From Modestobacter versicolor (GTDB taxonomy: Bacteria; Actinomycetota; Actinomycetes; Mycobacteriales; Geodermatophilaceae): a DNA stretch of 64,000 nt. The notes below the pieces were generated by a model that had not been told where the DNA came from, made no database searches, and worked only from the letters and a program-made list of their open reading frames with translations. Location: NCBI RefSeq assembly GCF_014195485.1, contig NZ_JACIBU010000001.1, positions 3,968,001 to 4,032,000 on the forward strand. Direction: 5' to 3'. The position numbers and the translations under genes were made by a program. The stretch's first letter is position 1, and each line of letters opens with the position of its first letter. Below are positions 54,356 to 62,841 of this stretch, one piece after another.

Positions 54356-54805
54356 TCAGCCGGTGGTGAGCGGGGTCGGCCGGGACAGCAGGTTGCTCAG
54401 CAGCAGCACGGTGTTGGTCTGCTGCACGTAGGTCAGGTCGCGCAACCGGCTGACGACCCGCTCCAGGTGCCGGGCGTCGGAGGCGACCACCCGCAGCACG
54501 GCGTCCGCACCGCCGGACACCGTCTCCGCCGAGATGACCTCCGGCATCGCGTCGAGGTCCCGCTTCATCCGCTCCACCGGCACCGTCCCGGTGGTGAACA
54601 GCTCGACCGACGCCGACAGCGCCCAGCCCATCACCACCGGGTCGACGACCGCGGTGAACCCGCGGATCGCCCCGTCGGCCACCAGCCGGTCGACCCGGCG
54701 CTTGGTCGCCGACAGCGACAGCCCCACGGCACGCGCCAGGTCGGCGTAGGGCTCCCGCCCGTCCTTGACCAGCCGGGACACCAGCTTCCGGTCGATGTCG
54801 TCCAC
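54356..54805 (-). CDS. Lrp/AsnC family transcriptional regulator
   Basis: 149 residues from GTG 54805. DDIDRKLVSRLVKDGREPYA, DLARAVGLSLSATKRRVDRL (HTH) and IRGFTAVVDP are the DNA-binding half; AETVSGGADAVLRVVASDAR is the RAM ligand-sensing domain. It is divergent from the M20 deacylase gene at 54948, and the intergenic space holds a long inverted repeat over its promoter, suggesting autoregulation and control of the deacylase in response to an amino acid or peptide. Confidence 0.9.
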   Translation of the reverse strand: MDDIDRKLVSRLVKDGREPYADLARAVGLSLSATKRRVDRLVADGAIRGFTAVVDPVVMGWALSASVELFTTGTVPVERMKRDLDAMPEVISAETVSGGADAVLRVVASDARHLERVVSRLRDLTYVQQTNTVLLLSNLLSRPTPLTTG

Positions 54806-54811
54806 GAACCG

Positions 54812-54817
54812 ATCGTA
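54812..54817 (-). promoter_or_regulatory. -10 hexamer (TACGAT) of the Lrp gene, leaderless type
   Basis: TACGAT on the minus strand six bases before GTG 54805. Confidence 0.5.
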
Positions 54818-54818
54818 G

Positions 54819-54851
54819 TTCCTTGCGTTGATCGCTGAAAGTCGCAAGGAA
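54819..54851. promoter_or_regulatory. inverted repeat TTCCTTGCG-15-CGCAAGGAA, probable Lrp operator
   Basis: Perfect nine-base arms (54819-54827 and 54843-54851) around an AT-richer centre (TTGATCGCTGAAAGT). It lies directly upstream of the Lrp -10 and covers the -35 position. Confidence 0.6.
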
Positions 54852-54947
54852 GTGGTGCATGGACGCGCGCGCGGCGCAACATCACCGAAATCATCCGCTC
54901 CCTACGCTCAGCGCCGACATCCGGAACCCCTGAGTGCTGGAGGACCC

Positions 54948-56222
54948 ATGCCGCGGCTGACGACCCTCGAGGCCCGTGCCCTGGACGCCGTGGACCGGGA
55001 GGCCGTCGCCACCTCGCTCACCGAGCTGCTGGCGGTCCCCAGCGTGACCGGGTCCGACGCCGAGTCCGACGTCCAGCACGTGCTCGCCAAGCAGCTCAGC
55101 ACGCTCGGCCTGGACGTCGACCTGTGGCCGCTGGACCTCCCCGCGCTCACCGCGACCGCCGGCTTCCCCGGCACCGAGGCCGACCGCGCCGAGGCGTGGG
55201 GGCTGGTCGGCACCGCCCACGGGGAGGGCGACCGGCCGGCGCTGGTGCTGCAGGGGCACGTCGACGTGGTCCCCTCCGGTGACCTGGGCCAGTGGCGCAG
55301 CGACCCGTTCGAGCCGACCTGGCGCGGAGGGCGGGTGCACGCCCGGGGCGCCTGCGACATGAAGGCCGGGGTGGCGGCGAACCTCGCCGCCTACGCGGCG
55401 GTCGCCCGCTCCGGCGTCCGGCTGCGCCGCGGCCTCGCGCTGCAGTTCGTGGTCGGCGAGGAGGACGGCGGCCTGGGCGCCTTCGGCACGCTGCAGCGCG
55501 GCCACACCGGTGACGCCTGCATCATCACCGAGCCGACCAGCGGGACGCTGATCACCGGCGCGGCCGGCGCGCTCACCTTCACCCTCGAGCTGCACGGGGT
55601 GGCCACCCACGCCAGCACCCCGTACGCCGGGCACAGCGCGCTGGACTCCTACCTGCCGCTGCACCGCGCCCTCGCCGGGCTGTCCGAGGAGCGCAACCGC
55701 ACCGTCGAGCCGCTGATGCGGGAGTACCCGGTGCCGTACCCGATCGTCGTCGGCCGGCTGCGGGCCGGCGACTGGTCCAGCAGCGTGCCCGACCTGCTGG
55801 TCGCCGAGGGCCGGCTGGGCCTGCGCATCGAGGAGGACCCGGACGACGCCCGCCGGGAGCTCGAGCAGCGCGTCGCCGAGGTCGCCGCCCGCGACCCGTT
55901 CCTGCGCGACCACCCGCCCGTGCTGACCTGGTCCGGCGGCCAGTTCGCCGGCGGCCACCTGCCCGCCGGGGCCGAGCTGCGCGACCTCGTCGCCGACGTG
56001 CACGCCGACGTCACCGGCGCCGGCCGCCCCCGCGAGCGCGGGGCCCCCTACGGCAGCGACCTGCGGCTCTACGCCGGCGCCGGCATCCCGACGCTGCACT
56101 ACGGCCCGGGCGACGTCCGGCTGGCGCACGGCCCCGACGAGGCGGTCGACCTCGACGAGGTCCTCACCGTCACCCGGGCGCTGGTGCTCGCGGTGCTGCG
56201 CAGCTGCGGTGCGGAGGGCTGA
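54948..56222 (+). CDS. M20 family deacylase (ArgE/DapE-like)
   Basis: 424 residues from ATG 54948 with GGAGG four bases upstream; a frame extension to 54828 crosses the operator and is unlikely. Metal ligands appear in VLQGHVDVVPSGD (His, Asp), HARGACDMKAGVAANL (bridging Asp) and VVGEEDGGLGAF (catalytic Glu pair); the dimerisation domain has HGVATHASTPYAGHS. It hydrolyses an N-acyl amino acid or dipeptide. A TACGCT at 54903 is a possible -10. It ends at a very strong bidirectional terminator. Confidence 0.9.
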   Translation: MPRLTTLEARALDAVDREAVATSLTELLAVPSVTGSDAESDVQHVLAKQLSTLGLDVDLWPLDLPALTATAGFPGTEADRAEAWGLVGTAHGEGDRPALVLQGHVDVVPSGDLGQWRSDPFEPTWRGGRVHARGACDMKAGVAANLAAYAAVARSGVRLRRGLALQFVVGEEDGGLGAFGTLQRGHTGDACIITEPTSGTLITGAAGALTFTLELHGVATHASTPYAGHSALDSYLPLHRALAGLSEERNRTVEPLMREYPVPYPIVVGRLRAGDWSSSVPDLLVAEGRLGLRIEEDPDDARRELEQRVAEVAARDPFLRDHPPVLTWSGGQFAGGHLPAGAELRDLVADVHADVTGAGRPRERGAPYGSDLRLYAGAGIPTLHYGPGDVRLAHGPDEAVDLDEVLTVTRALVLAVLRSCGAEG

Positions 56223-56227
56223 GCGGG

Positions 56228-56299
56228 CACCGACCACGCGCTGACGCTGCCGACCCCGTCCTGCAGGGCAGGGTCGGCAGCGCTGCCGCGTGGTCGGTG
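56228..56299. terminator. bidirectional terminator between convergent M20 and phosphomutase genes
   Basis: Outer arms CACCGACCACGCG (56228-56240) and CGCGTGGTCGGTG (56287-56299), inner arms CGCTGCCGACCC (56245-56256) and GGGTCGGCAGCG (56271-56282): about 25 paired bases in a 72-base hairpin. Confidence 0.88.
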
Positions 56300-56310
56300 G
56301 GGGAGCCCGG

Positions 56311-57966
56311 TCAGAGGCCGAGGGCCGCGGACATCTCCGCGCGCAGCCGGTCGAGCTCGTCCGCCGCTCGGCGGCGGGCGGCAGGCACGGCCGCGGCGTC
56401 GGCGACCGGGACGACGGTCTCCAGGTAGGCCTTGAGCTTGGGCTCGGTGCCGCTGGGCCGCACGATCACCCGGACGCCGTCGCCGCGCAGCCGCACCGCG
56501 TCCACCGGCGGCCGGCCCTCCATCAGGTCGGTCGCCTCGACGTCCCGGCCGAGCAGCTGCGCCGGTGCCGACGCCCGGAGCCGGTCCATCGCCGCGGAGA
56601 TCAGCGAGAGGTCCTCCACCCGCACCGACAGCTGCCCGGTGGCGAACAGCCCGTGCTCGACGGCCAGCTCGTCGAGCCGGTCGGTGAGCGTGCGCCCCTC
56701 GGCGGCGAGCTCGGCGGCCAGCAGCGCCACGGCCAGCGCGGCGGAGATCCCGTCCTTGTCGTGCGCGACCGCCGGGGTCACCGCGTAGCCCAGCGCCTCC
56801 TCGTAGCCGAAGACCAGCGGGGCCTCGGCCGACCCGGCGCGGATGATCCACTTGAAGCCGGTCGGGGTCTCCTCGGCGGGCACCCCGTGCGCCCGGGCGA
56901 GCTCGCCGAGCAGCGATCCGCTGACCAGCGAGCGGGCGTACGTGCCGCGCACGCCGCGGCGGAGCAGCCAGTCGGCCAGCAGCGCGCCCACCTCGTCGCC
57001 GGTGAGCTGCCGTCCGCCCACGACGACCGAGCACCGGTCGGCGTCGGGGTCCTCGGCGATCGCGACGTCCGCGCCCACCCGCCCGGCCAGCGCCGACAGC
57101 AGGTCGACCGCGCCCGGCTCCTCCGGGTTAGGGAAGGCGACCGTCGGGAAGGCCGGGTCGGGCCGGTCCTGCTCGGCCACGGTGTGCAGCGGGGCGAAGC
57201 CGGCGGCCTCGAACACCCGGCGGGTCGTCGCCGAGCCCACGCCGTGCATCGCCGTGTACGCGACCACGAGACGGCGGCGGGCAGCGGCGTCCAGCCGGTC
57301 GGGCTGCAGGGCGGCGACCACCGCGGCCACGTAGTCGTCCTCGACCTCGTCGCCGAGGGTCAGCCAGTCGTCGGAGAGCGGCAGCTCGCGGGCCGGGCCG
57401 ACGGCGGCGATCGCGGCCTCGATCTCCCGGTCGGCCGGCGGCACCAGCTGGGCGCCGTCGGCGAGGTAGACCTTGTAGCCGTTGTCCTGCGGCGGGTTGT
57501 GGCTGGCGGTCACCACCACGCCGGCGACGGCGCCCAGGTGCCGGACGGCGTAGGACAGCACCGGCGTGGGCAGCGGCCGGGGGAGCACCTGGACGGCGAA
57601 CCCGGCGCCGGAGAGCACCGCGGCGGAGAGGTGCGCGAACTCGTCGGAGCGGTGCCGGGCGTCGAAGCCGATGACCACCCCGCGGCCGGCGTGCCCCTGG
57701 GTGACCAGCCAGGCGCCGAGGCCGGCCGCGGCCCGGGCGACCACGGCGGCGTTCATCCCGGCCGGTCCGGCCCTCAGCGGCCCGCGCAGCCCCGCCGTCC
57801 CGAAGGTGAGCGGCCCGGTGAACCGGCGTTCCAGCTCGGCGGTGTCGCCGGCCGCCACCAGCGCCTCGACCTCGGCCCGGTCGCCCTCGTGCGGGTCGGC
57901 CGCGGCCCAGGCGCGCGCGGTGTCGAGCAGCCCGCTCACGGCGCCGGACGGCTCGCCGGCGCTCAC
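56311..57966 (-). CDS. phospho-sugar mutase (phosphomannomutase/phosphopentomutase-like)
   Basis: 551 residues from GTG 57966. The phosphoserine loop is [17 protein letters not shown], metal loop [11 protein letters not shown], sugar loop [10 protein letters not shown], and phosphate-binding [12 protein letters not shown]. The long alpha-D-phosphohexomutase form (about 550 residues) includes enzymes that act on pentose phosphates. Its start overlaps the punA stop, so it probably converts ribose- or deoxyribose-1-phosphate from PunA and DeoA to the 5-phosphate for DeoC; M. tuberculosis has the same pair (deoD-pmmB). Mannose or glucose phosphate as substrate cannot be excluded. Confidence 0.9.
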   Translation of the reverse strand: MSAGEPSGAVSGLLDTARAWAAADPHEGDRAEVEALVAAGDTAELERRFTGPLTFGTAGLRGPLRAGPAGMNAAVVARAAAGLGAWLVTQGHAGRGVVIGFDARHRSDEFAHLSAAVLSGAGFAVQVLPRPLPTPVLSYAVRHLGAVAGVVVTASHNPPQDNGYKVYLADGAQLVPPADREIEAAIAAVGPARELPLSDDWLTLGDEVEDDYVAAVVAALQPDRLDAAARRRLVVAYTAMHGVGSATTRRVFEAAGFAPLHTVAEQDRPDPAFPTVAFPNPEEPGAVDLLSALAGRVGADVAIAEDPDADRCSVVVGGRQLTGDEVGALLADWLLRRGVRGTYARSLVSGSLLGELARAHGVPAEETPTGFKWIIRAGSAEAPLVFGYEEALGYAVTPAVAHDKDGISAALAVALLAAELAAEGRTLTDRLDELAVEHGLFATGQLSVRVEDLSLISAAMDRLRASAPAQLLGRDVEATDLMEGRPPVDAVRLRGDGVRVIVRPSGTEPKLKAYLETVVPVADAAAVPAARRRAADELDRLRAEMSAALGL

Positions 57967-58781
57967 GGCATCCGCTCGATCAGCTGCACCAGGAACCGTC
58001 CCAGCTCGCCGGCCGCGGCCTTGCCCGCCGCCAGCACCTCCAGGTGGTCCAGCGCCTCGCCGGTGATGCCGGCCGCGGCGTTGGTGACCATCGACAGGCC
58101 GAACACCTCCATGCCCGCGGCCCGGGCGGCGATCGCCTCCAGCGCGGTGGACATGCCGACCAGCTGGGCGCCGAGCGTGGTGAGCATCCGGATCTCGGCG
58201 GGGGTCTCGAAGTGCGGGCCGGGCAGCGCGGCGTAGACGCCCTCGGCGAGGGTGGGGTCGATCTCCTTCGCCAGCGCCCGCAGCCGCGCGGAGTACAGGT
58301 CGGTGAGGTCGACGAAGGTGGCGCCGACCAGCGGCGAGCGCGCGGTGAGGTTGAGGTGGTCGCTGATCAGCACCGCCTGGCCCACCCGGTGCTCGGGCGC
58401 CAGCCCGCCGGCGGCGTTGGTGAGCACGACGGTGCGCACGCCCGCCGCGGCCGCGGTGCGGATGCCGTGCACCACCGGCTCCACGCCGCGGCCCTCGTAG
58501 AGGTGGGTGCGGCCCAGGAAGAGCAGCACCTTGCGCTCGCCCACCTGCACCGAGCGGATCTCGCCGCCGTGCCCGGTGACCACGGGGGCGGCGAAGCCGG
58601 GCAGGTCGCCGATCGCCACGCTGGCCAGCGTCTCGCCGAAGGCGTCCGCGGCCGGAGCCCAGCCCGAGCCCATCACCACCGCGACGTCGTGGCCACCGCC
58701 CAGGGCGGCGGTCAGCTGCTCGGCGGCCCGGGCGGCCAGCGCAGCGGGGTCCAGGGAGGTGGGGGTGGTCGGCTCGCTCAC
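57963..58781 (-). CDS. punA: purine-nucleoside phosphorylase
   Basis: 272 residues from GTG 58781, the trimeric PNP class. [21 protein letters not shown] and [10 protein letters not shown] form the phosphate site; [10 protein letters not shown] and [13 protein letters not shown] bind ribose; GMSTALEA and [10 protein letters not shown] hold the Glu/Asn that select 6-oxopurines (inosine, guanosine). It follows add in the pathway. The mRNA is probably leaderless (TACTTT six bases before the GTG). Confidence 0.95.
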   Translation of the reverse strand: MSEPTTPTSLDPAALAARAAEQLTAALGGGHDVAVVMGSGWAPAADAFGETLASVAIGDLPGFAAPVVTGHGGEIRSVQVGERKVLLFLGRTHLYEGRGVEPVVHGIRTAAAAGVRTVVLTNAAGGLAPEHRVGQAVLISDHLNLTARSPLVGATFVDLTDLYSARLRALAKEIDPTLAEGVYAALPGPHFETPAEIRMLTTLGAQLVGMSTALEAIAARAAGMEVFGLSMVTNAAAGITGEALDHLEVLAAGKAAAGELGRFLVQLIERMP

Positions 58782-58787
58782 GCGCCG

Positions 58788-58793
58788 AAAGTA
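58788..58793 (-). promoter_or_regulatory. -10 hexamer (TACTTT) of punA, leaderless type
   Basis: TACTTT on the minus strand six bases before GTG 58781. Confidence 0.5.
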
Positions 58794-58853
58794 GCCCAGC
58801 GCCGGTGCGGCCCAGCGCTCAACACCGGGGTGGTGGCTGCCGACAACGACGGC

Positions 58854-60350
58854 ATGGAGCGCACCGACGTCGACGGCGTCCCGGTCTTCGCCGCCCCCGG
58901 CCCCGAGCGGATCACCGCCGGCCTGGTCTTCGGCGTGGGCTTCCGGGACGAGACCTTCGCGACCCGCGAGGTCAGCCACCTGATCGAGCACCTGGCGATG
59001 GGCGCGCTGCCCAAGTCGCACCTCAAGTGCAACGCCACCACCGACGTCGACTCCACGACCTTCTTCGCCACCGGCCGCCCCGAGGCGGTGCGCGACTTCC
59101 TCGAGGGCGTCTGCCGGGCGCTGTCGGACCTCCCGCTGGAGCGGATGGCGATGGAGGTCGGCGTGCTGCAGGCGGAGAGCTGCAGCACCGGCTACAGCAC
59201 CGCGGCCTCGATGTGGGCCGCCCGCTACGCGCTCACCGGGCCGGGGCTCGCCGTGACCGACGGCCCGGGCCCGGACTGCCTGACCCCCGAGGTGGTCCGG
59301 GCGCACGCGGCCCGCTGGTTCGTCCGGGAGAACGCCGCCCTCTGGTGCCACGGTGAGCTGCCCGCGGGGCTGCGGCTGCCACTGCCCGGCGGCGCGGTGC
59401 CGGTGCGGGTCCGCCCGGTGCCCCGACCCCAGCAGGGGCCGGTGTGGACCAAGGGCGAGGCGCCCGGCGTCGGCCTGCTGCTCGCCGACGAGCGGCCCTA
59501 CGACATCGCCCTGCGGATGGGCGTCGAGGTGCTGAGCGAGCGGCTGCGCGACGTCGCCCGGCACGCGCGCGGGCTGAGCTACCACGTGGCGGGCACCGGC
59601 CTGGACGTCACGCCCGAGCGCCGCGAGCTGGCGGTGTGGGTCGACGCCCGCGAGGGCCAGGAGGCCCCGGTGGCCGGGATCGTGTGGCAGCAGTTCTCCA
59701 CGCTGTGCCAGGACGGCCCGACCGCCGAGGAGCTGGCGCACGCGCTGGCCGGCTTCGAGGAGGACGTGGACAGCGAGCCCGACGCCGTGGTCGCCTCCGA
59801 CCTCGCCGACGCCGCCCTGTGCGCGGTCACCGGGATGCGCCCGTTCCCGGTGGCCGAGGCCCTCGCGGCCTGGCGGGCGGTCACGCCGGCCGACGTCGTC
59901 GCCTCGCTGCGGACGGCGTGGGCCAGCGCCCTGCTGTACGTGCCCGAGTGGGCGCACTACGCCGGTCCGGCCGGTCCGGTCGAGCGGCGGTACACCTGCA
60001 ACGTCGTCCCGGGGCTGCCGGCGGGCACCGTCTTCCAGCCGCCGGCGGTCAGCCGCGCGCTCAAGCGGCAGGTGCGGCTCACCGTGGTCGTCAACGACGC
60101 GGTGCTGGCGCACTCCGACGCGGACGGCGACGTGCACTGCATCCCGTGGGACGCCGTCGAGGCGGTGGCCCCGATCGACGAGTCCCGCGGGGTCGTCGTG
60201 GTCGGCCGGAACCTGTGCTCGATCGTCGTCCACCCGGAGGTGTACGGGAAGAAGACCGCCGAGCGGATCGTCGAGGCCATCCGCGGCCACGTGCCGGCCG
60301 AGCGCTGGCTGCAGCGCCGGCCCGCGCCGACCCTCGCCCCGGTCGGCTGA
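58854..60350 (+). CDS. M16-like (insulinase family) metallopeptidase with a C-terminal PH-like domain
   Basis: 498 residues from ATG 58854; GTG 58830 or 58833 in frame are alternatives. [16 protein letters not shown] contains the inverted zinc motif Hxx[18 protein letters not shown] is the usual strand after it, and [14 protein letters not shown] supplies the distal Glu, so a functional site is possible. The second, inactive-lobe half is replaced by a variable region and then a C-terminal 100-residue domain ([41 protein letters not shown]) that reads like a PH/YcxB-type beta-barrel. Only one M16 half-unit pair of about 380 residues is present. It is divergent from punA. Confidence 0.7.
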   Translation: MERTDVDGVPVFAAPGPERITAGLVFGVGFRDETFATREVSHLIEHLAMGALPKSHLKCNATTDVDSTTFFATGRPEAVRDFLEGVCRALSDLPLERMAMEVGVLQAESCSTGYSTAASMWAARYALTGPGLAVTDGPGPDCLTPEVVRAHAARWFVRENAALWCHGELPAGLRLPLPGGAVPVRVRPVPRPQQGPVWTKGEAPGVGLLLADERPYDIALRMGVEVLSERLRDVARHARGLSYHVAGTGLDVTPERRELAVWVDAREGQEAPVAGIVWQQFSTLCQDGPTAEELAHALAGFEEDVDSEPDAVVASDLADAALCAVTGMRPFPVAEALAAWRAVTPADVVASLRTAWASALLYVPEWAHYAGPAGPVERRYTCNVVPGLPAGTVFQPPAVSRALKRQVRLTVVVNDAVLAHSDADGDVHCIPWDAVEAVAPIDESRGVVVVGRNLCSIVVHPEVYGKKTAERIVEAIRGHVPAERWLQRRPAPTLAPVG

Positions 60351-60389
60351 GCCGCAGGTCACCGCCCGGCGGGTGATCGCGACCCTCCC

Positions 60390-60395
60390 TAGACT
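60390..60395 (+). promoter_or_regulatory. -10 hexamer (TAGACT) of the YbdK-type ligase gene, leaderless type
   Basis: TAGACT seven bases before GTG 60403. Confidence 0.5.
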
Positions 60396-60402
60396 CCTCA
60401 GG

Positions 60403-61554
60403 GTGCAGATCCCCTTCCACTCCTCGGAGCGCGCCAGCCTGGGTGTCGAGTGGGAGCTCCAGCTCGTCGACCCGCAGACCCGTGAGCTGACCTCCGGGGC
60501 GACCGAGATCCTGGCCGAGATCACCCCGGCCGGGCTCGACGAGCACCCCAAGGCCAAGCACGAGCTGCTGCAGTCGACCGTCGAGATCATCACCGGCGTC
60601 TGCACCACGGTCGCCGAGGCGAAGGCCGACCTGGCCGCCACCCTCGACGAGGTCGTCGCGGCCGCCGCGCGCCGCGGGCTCGGGGTGATGTGCGCCGGCA
60701 GCCACCCGTTCACCCGGTGGGACTCGCAGGAGGTCTCGCCCAAGGAGCGCTACGCCCAGCTGGTCGAGCGGATGCAGTGGCTGGCCCGCCGGCTGCAGAT
60801 CTTCGGGGTGCACGTGCACGTCGGCGTCCGGGCGCCGGAGAAGGCGATCCCGATCGTCAACGCGCTGGCCCAGTACCTGCCGCACTTCCTCGCGCTCTCG
60901 GCGTCGTCGCCCTTCTGGGCCGGCTGCGACACCGGGCTGGCCTCGGCCCGCACCAAGGTCTTCGAGGGCATGCCCACCGGGGGGCTGCCGCACCAGCTCG
61001 CCGACTGGGCCGAGTTCGAGGAGTACATGGAGACGCTCATCCGGGCCGGGGCGATCGAGAGCGTCCGCGAGGTCTGGTGGGACGTCCGGCCGCACCCGGA
61101 CTTCGGCACCGTCGAGCTGCGGGTCTGCGACGGGCTGCCCACGCTCGACGAGATCGGCGTGGTCGCCGCGCTGGCCCAGTGCCTGGTCGAGCAGTTCGAC
61201 GGCCAGCTCGACCGCGGCTACACGCTGCCCATGCCGGCCGAGTGGGTGCTGCGGGAGAACAAGTGGCGCGCCGTCCGCTACGGGCTGGACGCCGACATCG
61301 TGGTGGACGAGAAGGGCACCGTGCGCCCGGTGCGCGAGTCGATCGCCGAGCTCGTCGAGGAGCTCATGCCGGTGGCCCGGCGGCTGGGCTGTGAGGCCGA
61401 GCTGGCCGACGCCCACCGGCTGCTCGCCGCCGGCGCCTCCTACCAGCGGCAGCGCGCGGTGGCGGCCGCCCACGGCGGTGACCTGCGCCCGGTCGTCGAC
61501 AGCCTGCTCGCCGAGCTGCGCGACGGCCTGCCCGGGCGGGCACCCGGGGCGTGA
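60403..61554 (+). CDS. glutamate-cysteine ligase-like carboxylate-amine ligase (YbdK family)
   Basis: 383 residues from GTG 60403. [13 protein letters not shown] is the GCS2 start with metal-binding Glu; [41 protein letters not shown] and [17 protein letters not shown] follow. This is the YbdK/GCS2 group with weak gamma-glutamyl-cysteine ligase activity; actinobacteria mostly make mycothiol, so the physiological amide is unclear. The following M20D gene starts at or inside its stop. Confidence 0.9.
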   Translation: MQIPFHSSERASLGVEWELQLVDPQTRELTSGATEILAEITPAGLDEHPKAKHELLQSTVEIITGVCTTVAEAKADLAATLDEVVAAAARRGLGVMCAGSHPFTRWDSQEVSPKERYAQLVERMQWLARRLQIFGVHVHVGVRAPEKAIPIVNALAQYLPHFLALSASSPFWAGCDTGLASARTKVFEGMPTGGLPHQLADWAEFEEYMETLIRAGAIESVREVWWDVRPHPDFGTVELRVCDGLPTLDEIGVVAALAQCLVEQFDGQLDRGYTLPMPAEWVLRENKWRAVRYGLDADIVVDEKGTVRPVRESIAELVEELMPVARRLGCEAELADAHRLLAAGASYQRQRAVAAAHGGDLRPVVDSLLAELRDGLPGRAPGA

Positions 61555-61574
61555 GCGGCGACGGGGAGGACGAG

Positions 61575-62804
61575 ATGACGACGGGGTTGATGACCGAGGA
61601 CGACCCCGGCCGGGCCGTGGACGGGTGGTCGCGGGCCCACCACGCCGAGCTGGTGGAGGTGCGGCGGCACCTGCACGCCCACCCGGAGCTGGGCTTCGCC
61701 GAGCACGAGACCACCGCCTACCTGGAGCAGCGGCTCACCGCCGCCGGGCTGCGGCCGCGACGGCTGAAGGTGGGCACCGGGCTGGTCTGCGACGTCGGCG
61801 GCGACGTCGACGGCCCGGTCGTGGTGCTGCGCGCCGACATCGACGCGCTGCCGCTGACCGACCTCAAGGACGTCCCGTACGCCTCGACCCGGGACGGGCT
61901 GTGCCACGCCTGCGGGCACGACGTGCACACCACCGTGCTGCTGGGCGTCGCCCTGGCGCTGGCCTCGCTGGACTCGCTGCCCGGCACCGTCCGCTGCGTC
62001 TTCCAGCCCGCCGAGGAGCAGGTGCCCGGCGGTGGCCTGGAGGTCGTCGACGAGGGCGTGCTCGCCGGTGCGACGCGGGCCTTCGCGCTGCACTGCGACC
62101 CCTCGCTGCAGGCCGGCAAGGTGGGGCTGCGCACCGGCTCGATCACCGCGGCCTGCGACCGGGTCGAGGTCACCCTGACCGGCCCGGGCGGGCACACCGC
62201 CCGGCCGCAGCTCACCGTCGACCTGGTGCACGCCCTCGGCCTGGTCGTCACCGAGGTGCCCGGGCTGCTGTCCCGGCTGGTCGACCCCCGGTCCAGCCTC
62301 TCGCTGGTGTGGGGCGCGGTCAGCGCGGGCGTCGCGGCGAACACCATCCCGGAGACCGGCCAGCTGCGCGGCACGCTGCGGGTGCTCGACCGGTCGGTGT
62401 GGAACGAGGCCGAGGACCTGGTCCGGCGGCTGGTCACCGAGGTCGCCGAGACCGCCGGGGCGTCGGTGTCCATCGAGTACGTGCGCGGGGTGCCGCCGGT
62501 GGTCAACGACCCGCGCAGCGTCGCGCTGCTGCGGTCGGCCGCGCTGGAGACCGTGGGCAGCGAGGGCGTCGCGCTCTCGCCGCAGAGCATGGGCGGGGAG
62601 GACTTCGGCTGGTTCGCCGAGGTGCTGCCGATCGCGCTGGCCCGGCTGGGCACGCACGGCTCCGGCGACCCGCTGGACCTGCACCGGGGCACCTTCGACG
62701 TCGACGAGCGCGCGATCGGCGTGGGCGTGCGGCTGATGGCCAGGACAGCGCTGCACGCGCTGGCGGCCGACGCCGCCGTACCCGCCGGTAACGTGCCGCG
62801 GTAG
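61575..62804 (+). CDS. M20D family amidohydrolase (AmiA/HipO-like)
   Basis: 409 residues from ATG 61575, with GGGGAGG five bases before; GTG 61551 overlapping the previous stop is the alternative. RRHLHAHPELGFAEHET is the family start; VLRADIDALPLTDL, LCHACGHDVHTTVLLG and VFQPAEEQVPGG hold metal ligands and Glu; TGPGGHTARPQL is in the lid domain and SMGGEDFGWF near the end. It hydrolyses N-acyl amino acids or related amides. Together with the adjacent ligase it may cycle an amide bond, which is inference. Confidence 0.9.
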   Translation: MTTGLMTEDDPGRAVDGWSRAHHAELVEVRRHLHAHPELGFAEHETTAYLEQRLTAAGLRPRRLKVGTGLVCDVGGDVDGPVVVLRADIDALPLTDLKDVPYASTRDGLCHACGHDVHTTVLLGVALALASLDSLPGTVRCVFQPAEEQVPGGGLEVVDEGVLAGATRAFALHCDPSLQAGKVGLRTGSITAACDRVEVTLTGPGGHTARPQLTVDLVHALGLVVTEVPGLLSRLVDPRSSLSLVWGAVSAGVAANTIPETGQLRGTLRVLDRSVWNEAEDLVRRLVTEVAETAGASVSIEYVRGVPPVVNDPRSVALLRSAALETVGSEGVALSPQSMGGEDFGWFAEVLPIALARLGTHGSGDPLDLHRGTFDVDERAIGVGVRLMARTALHALAADAAVPAGNVPR

Positions 62805-62841
62805 ACGCGCTCCACAGGCACTGAGAGGCGGGGACCCGACG

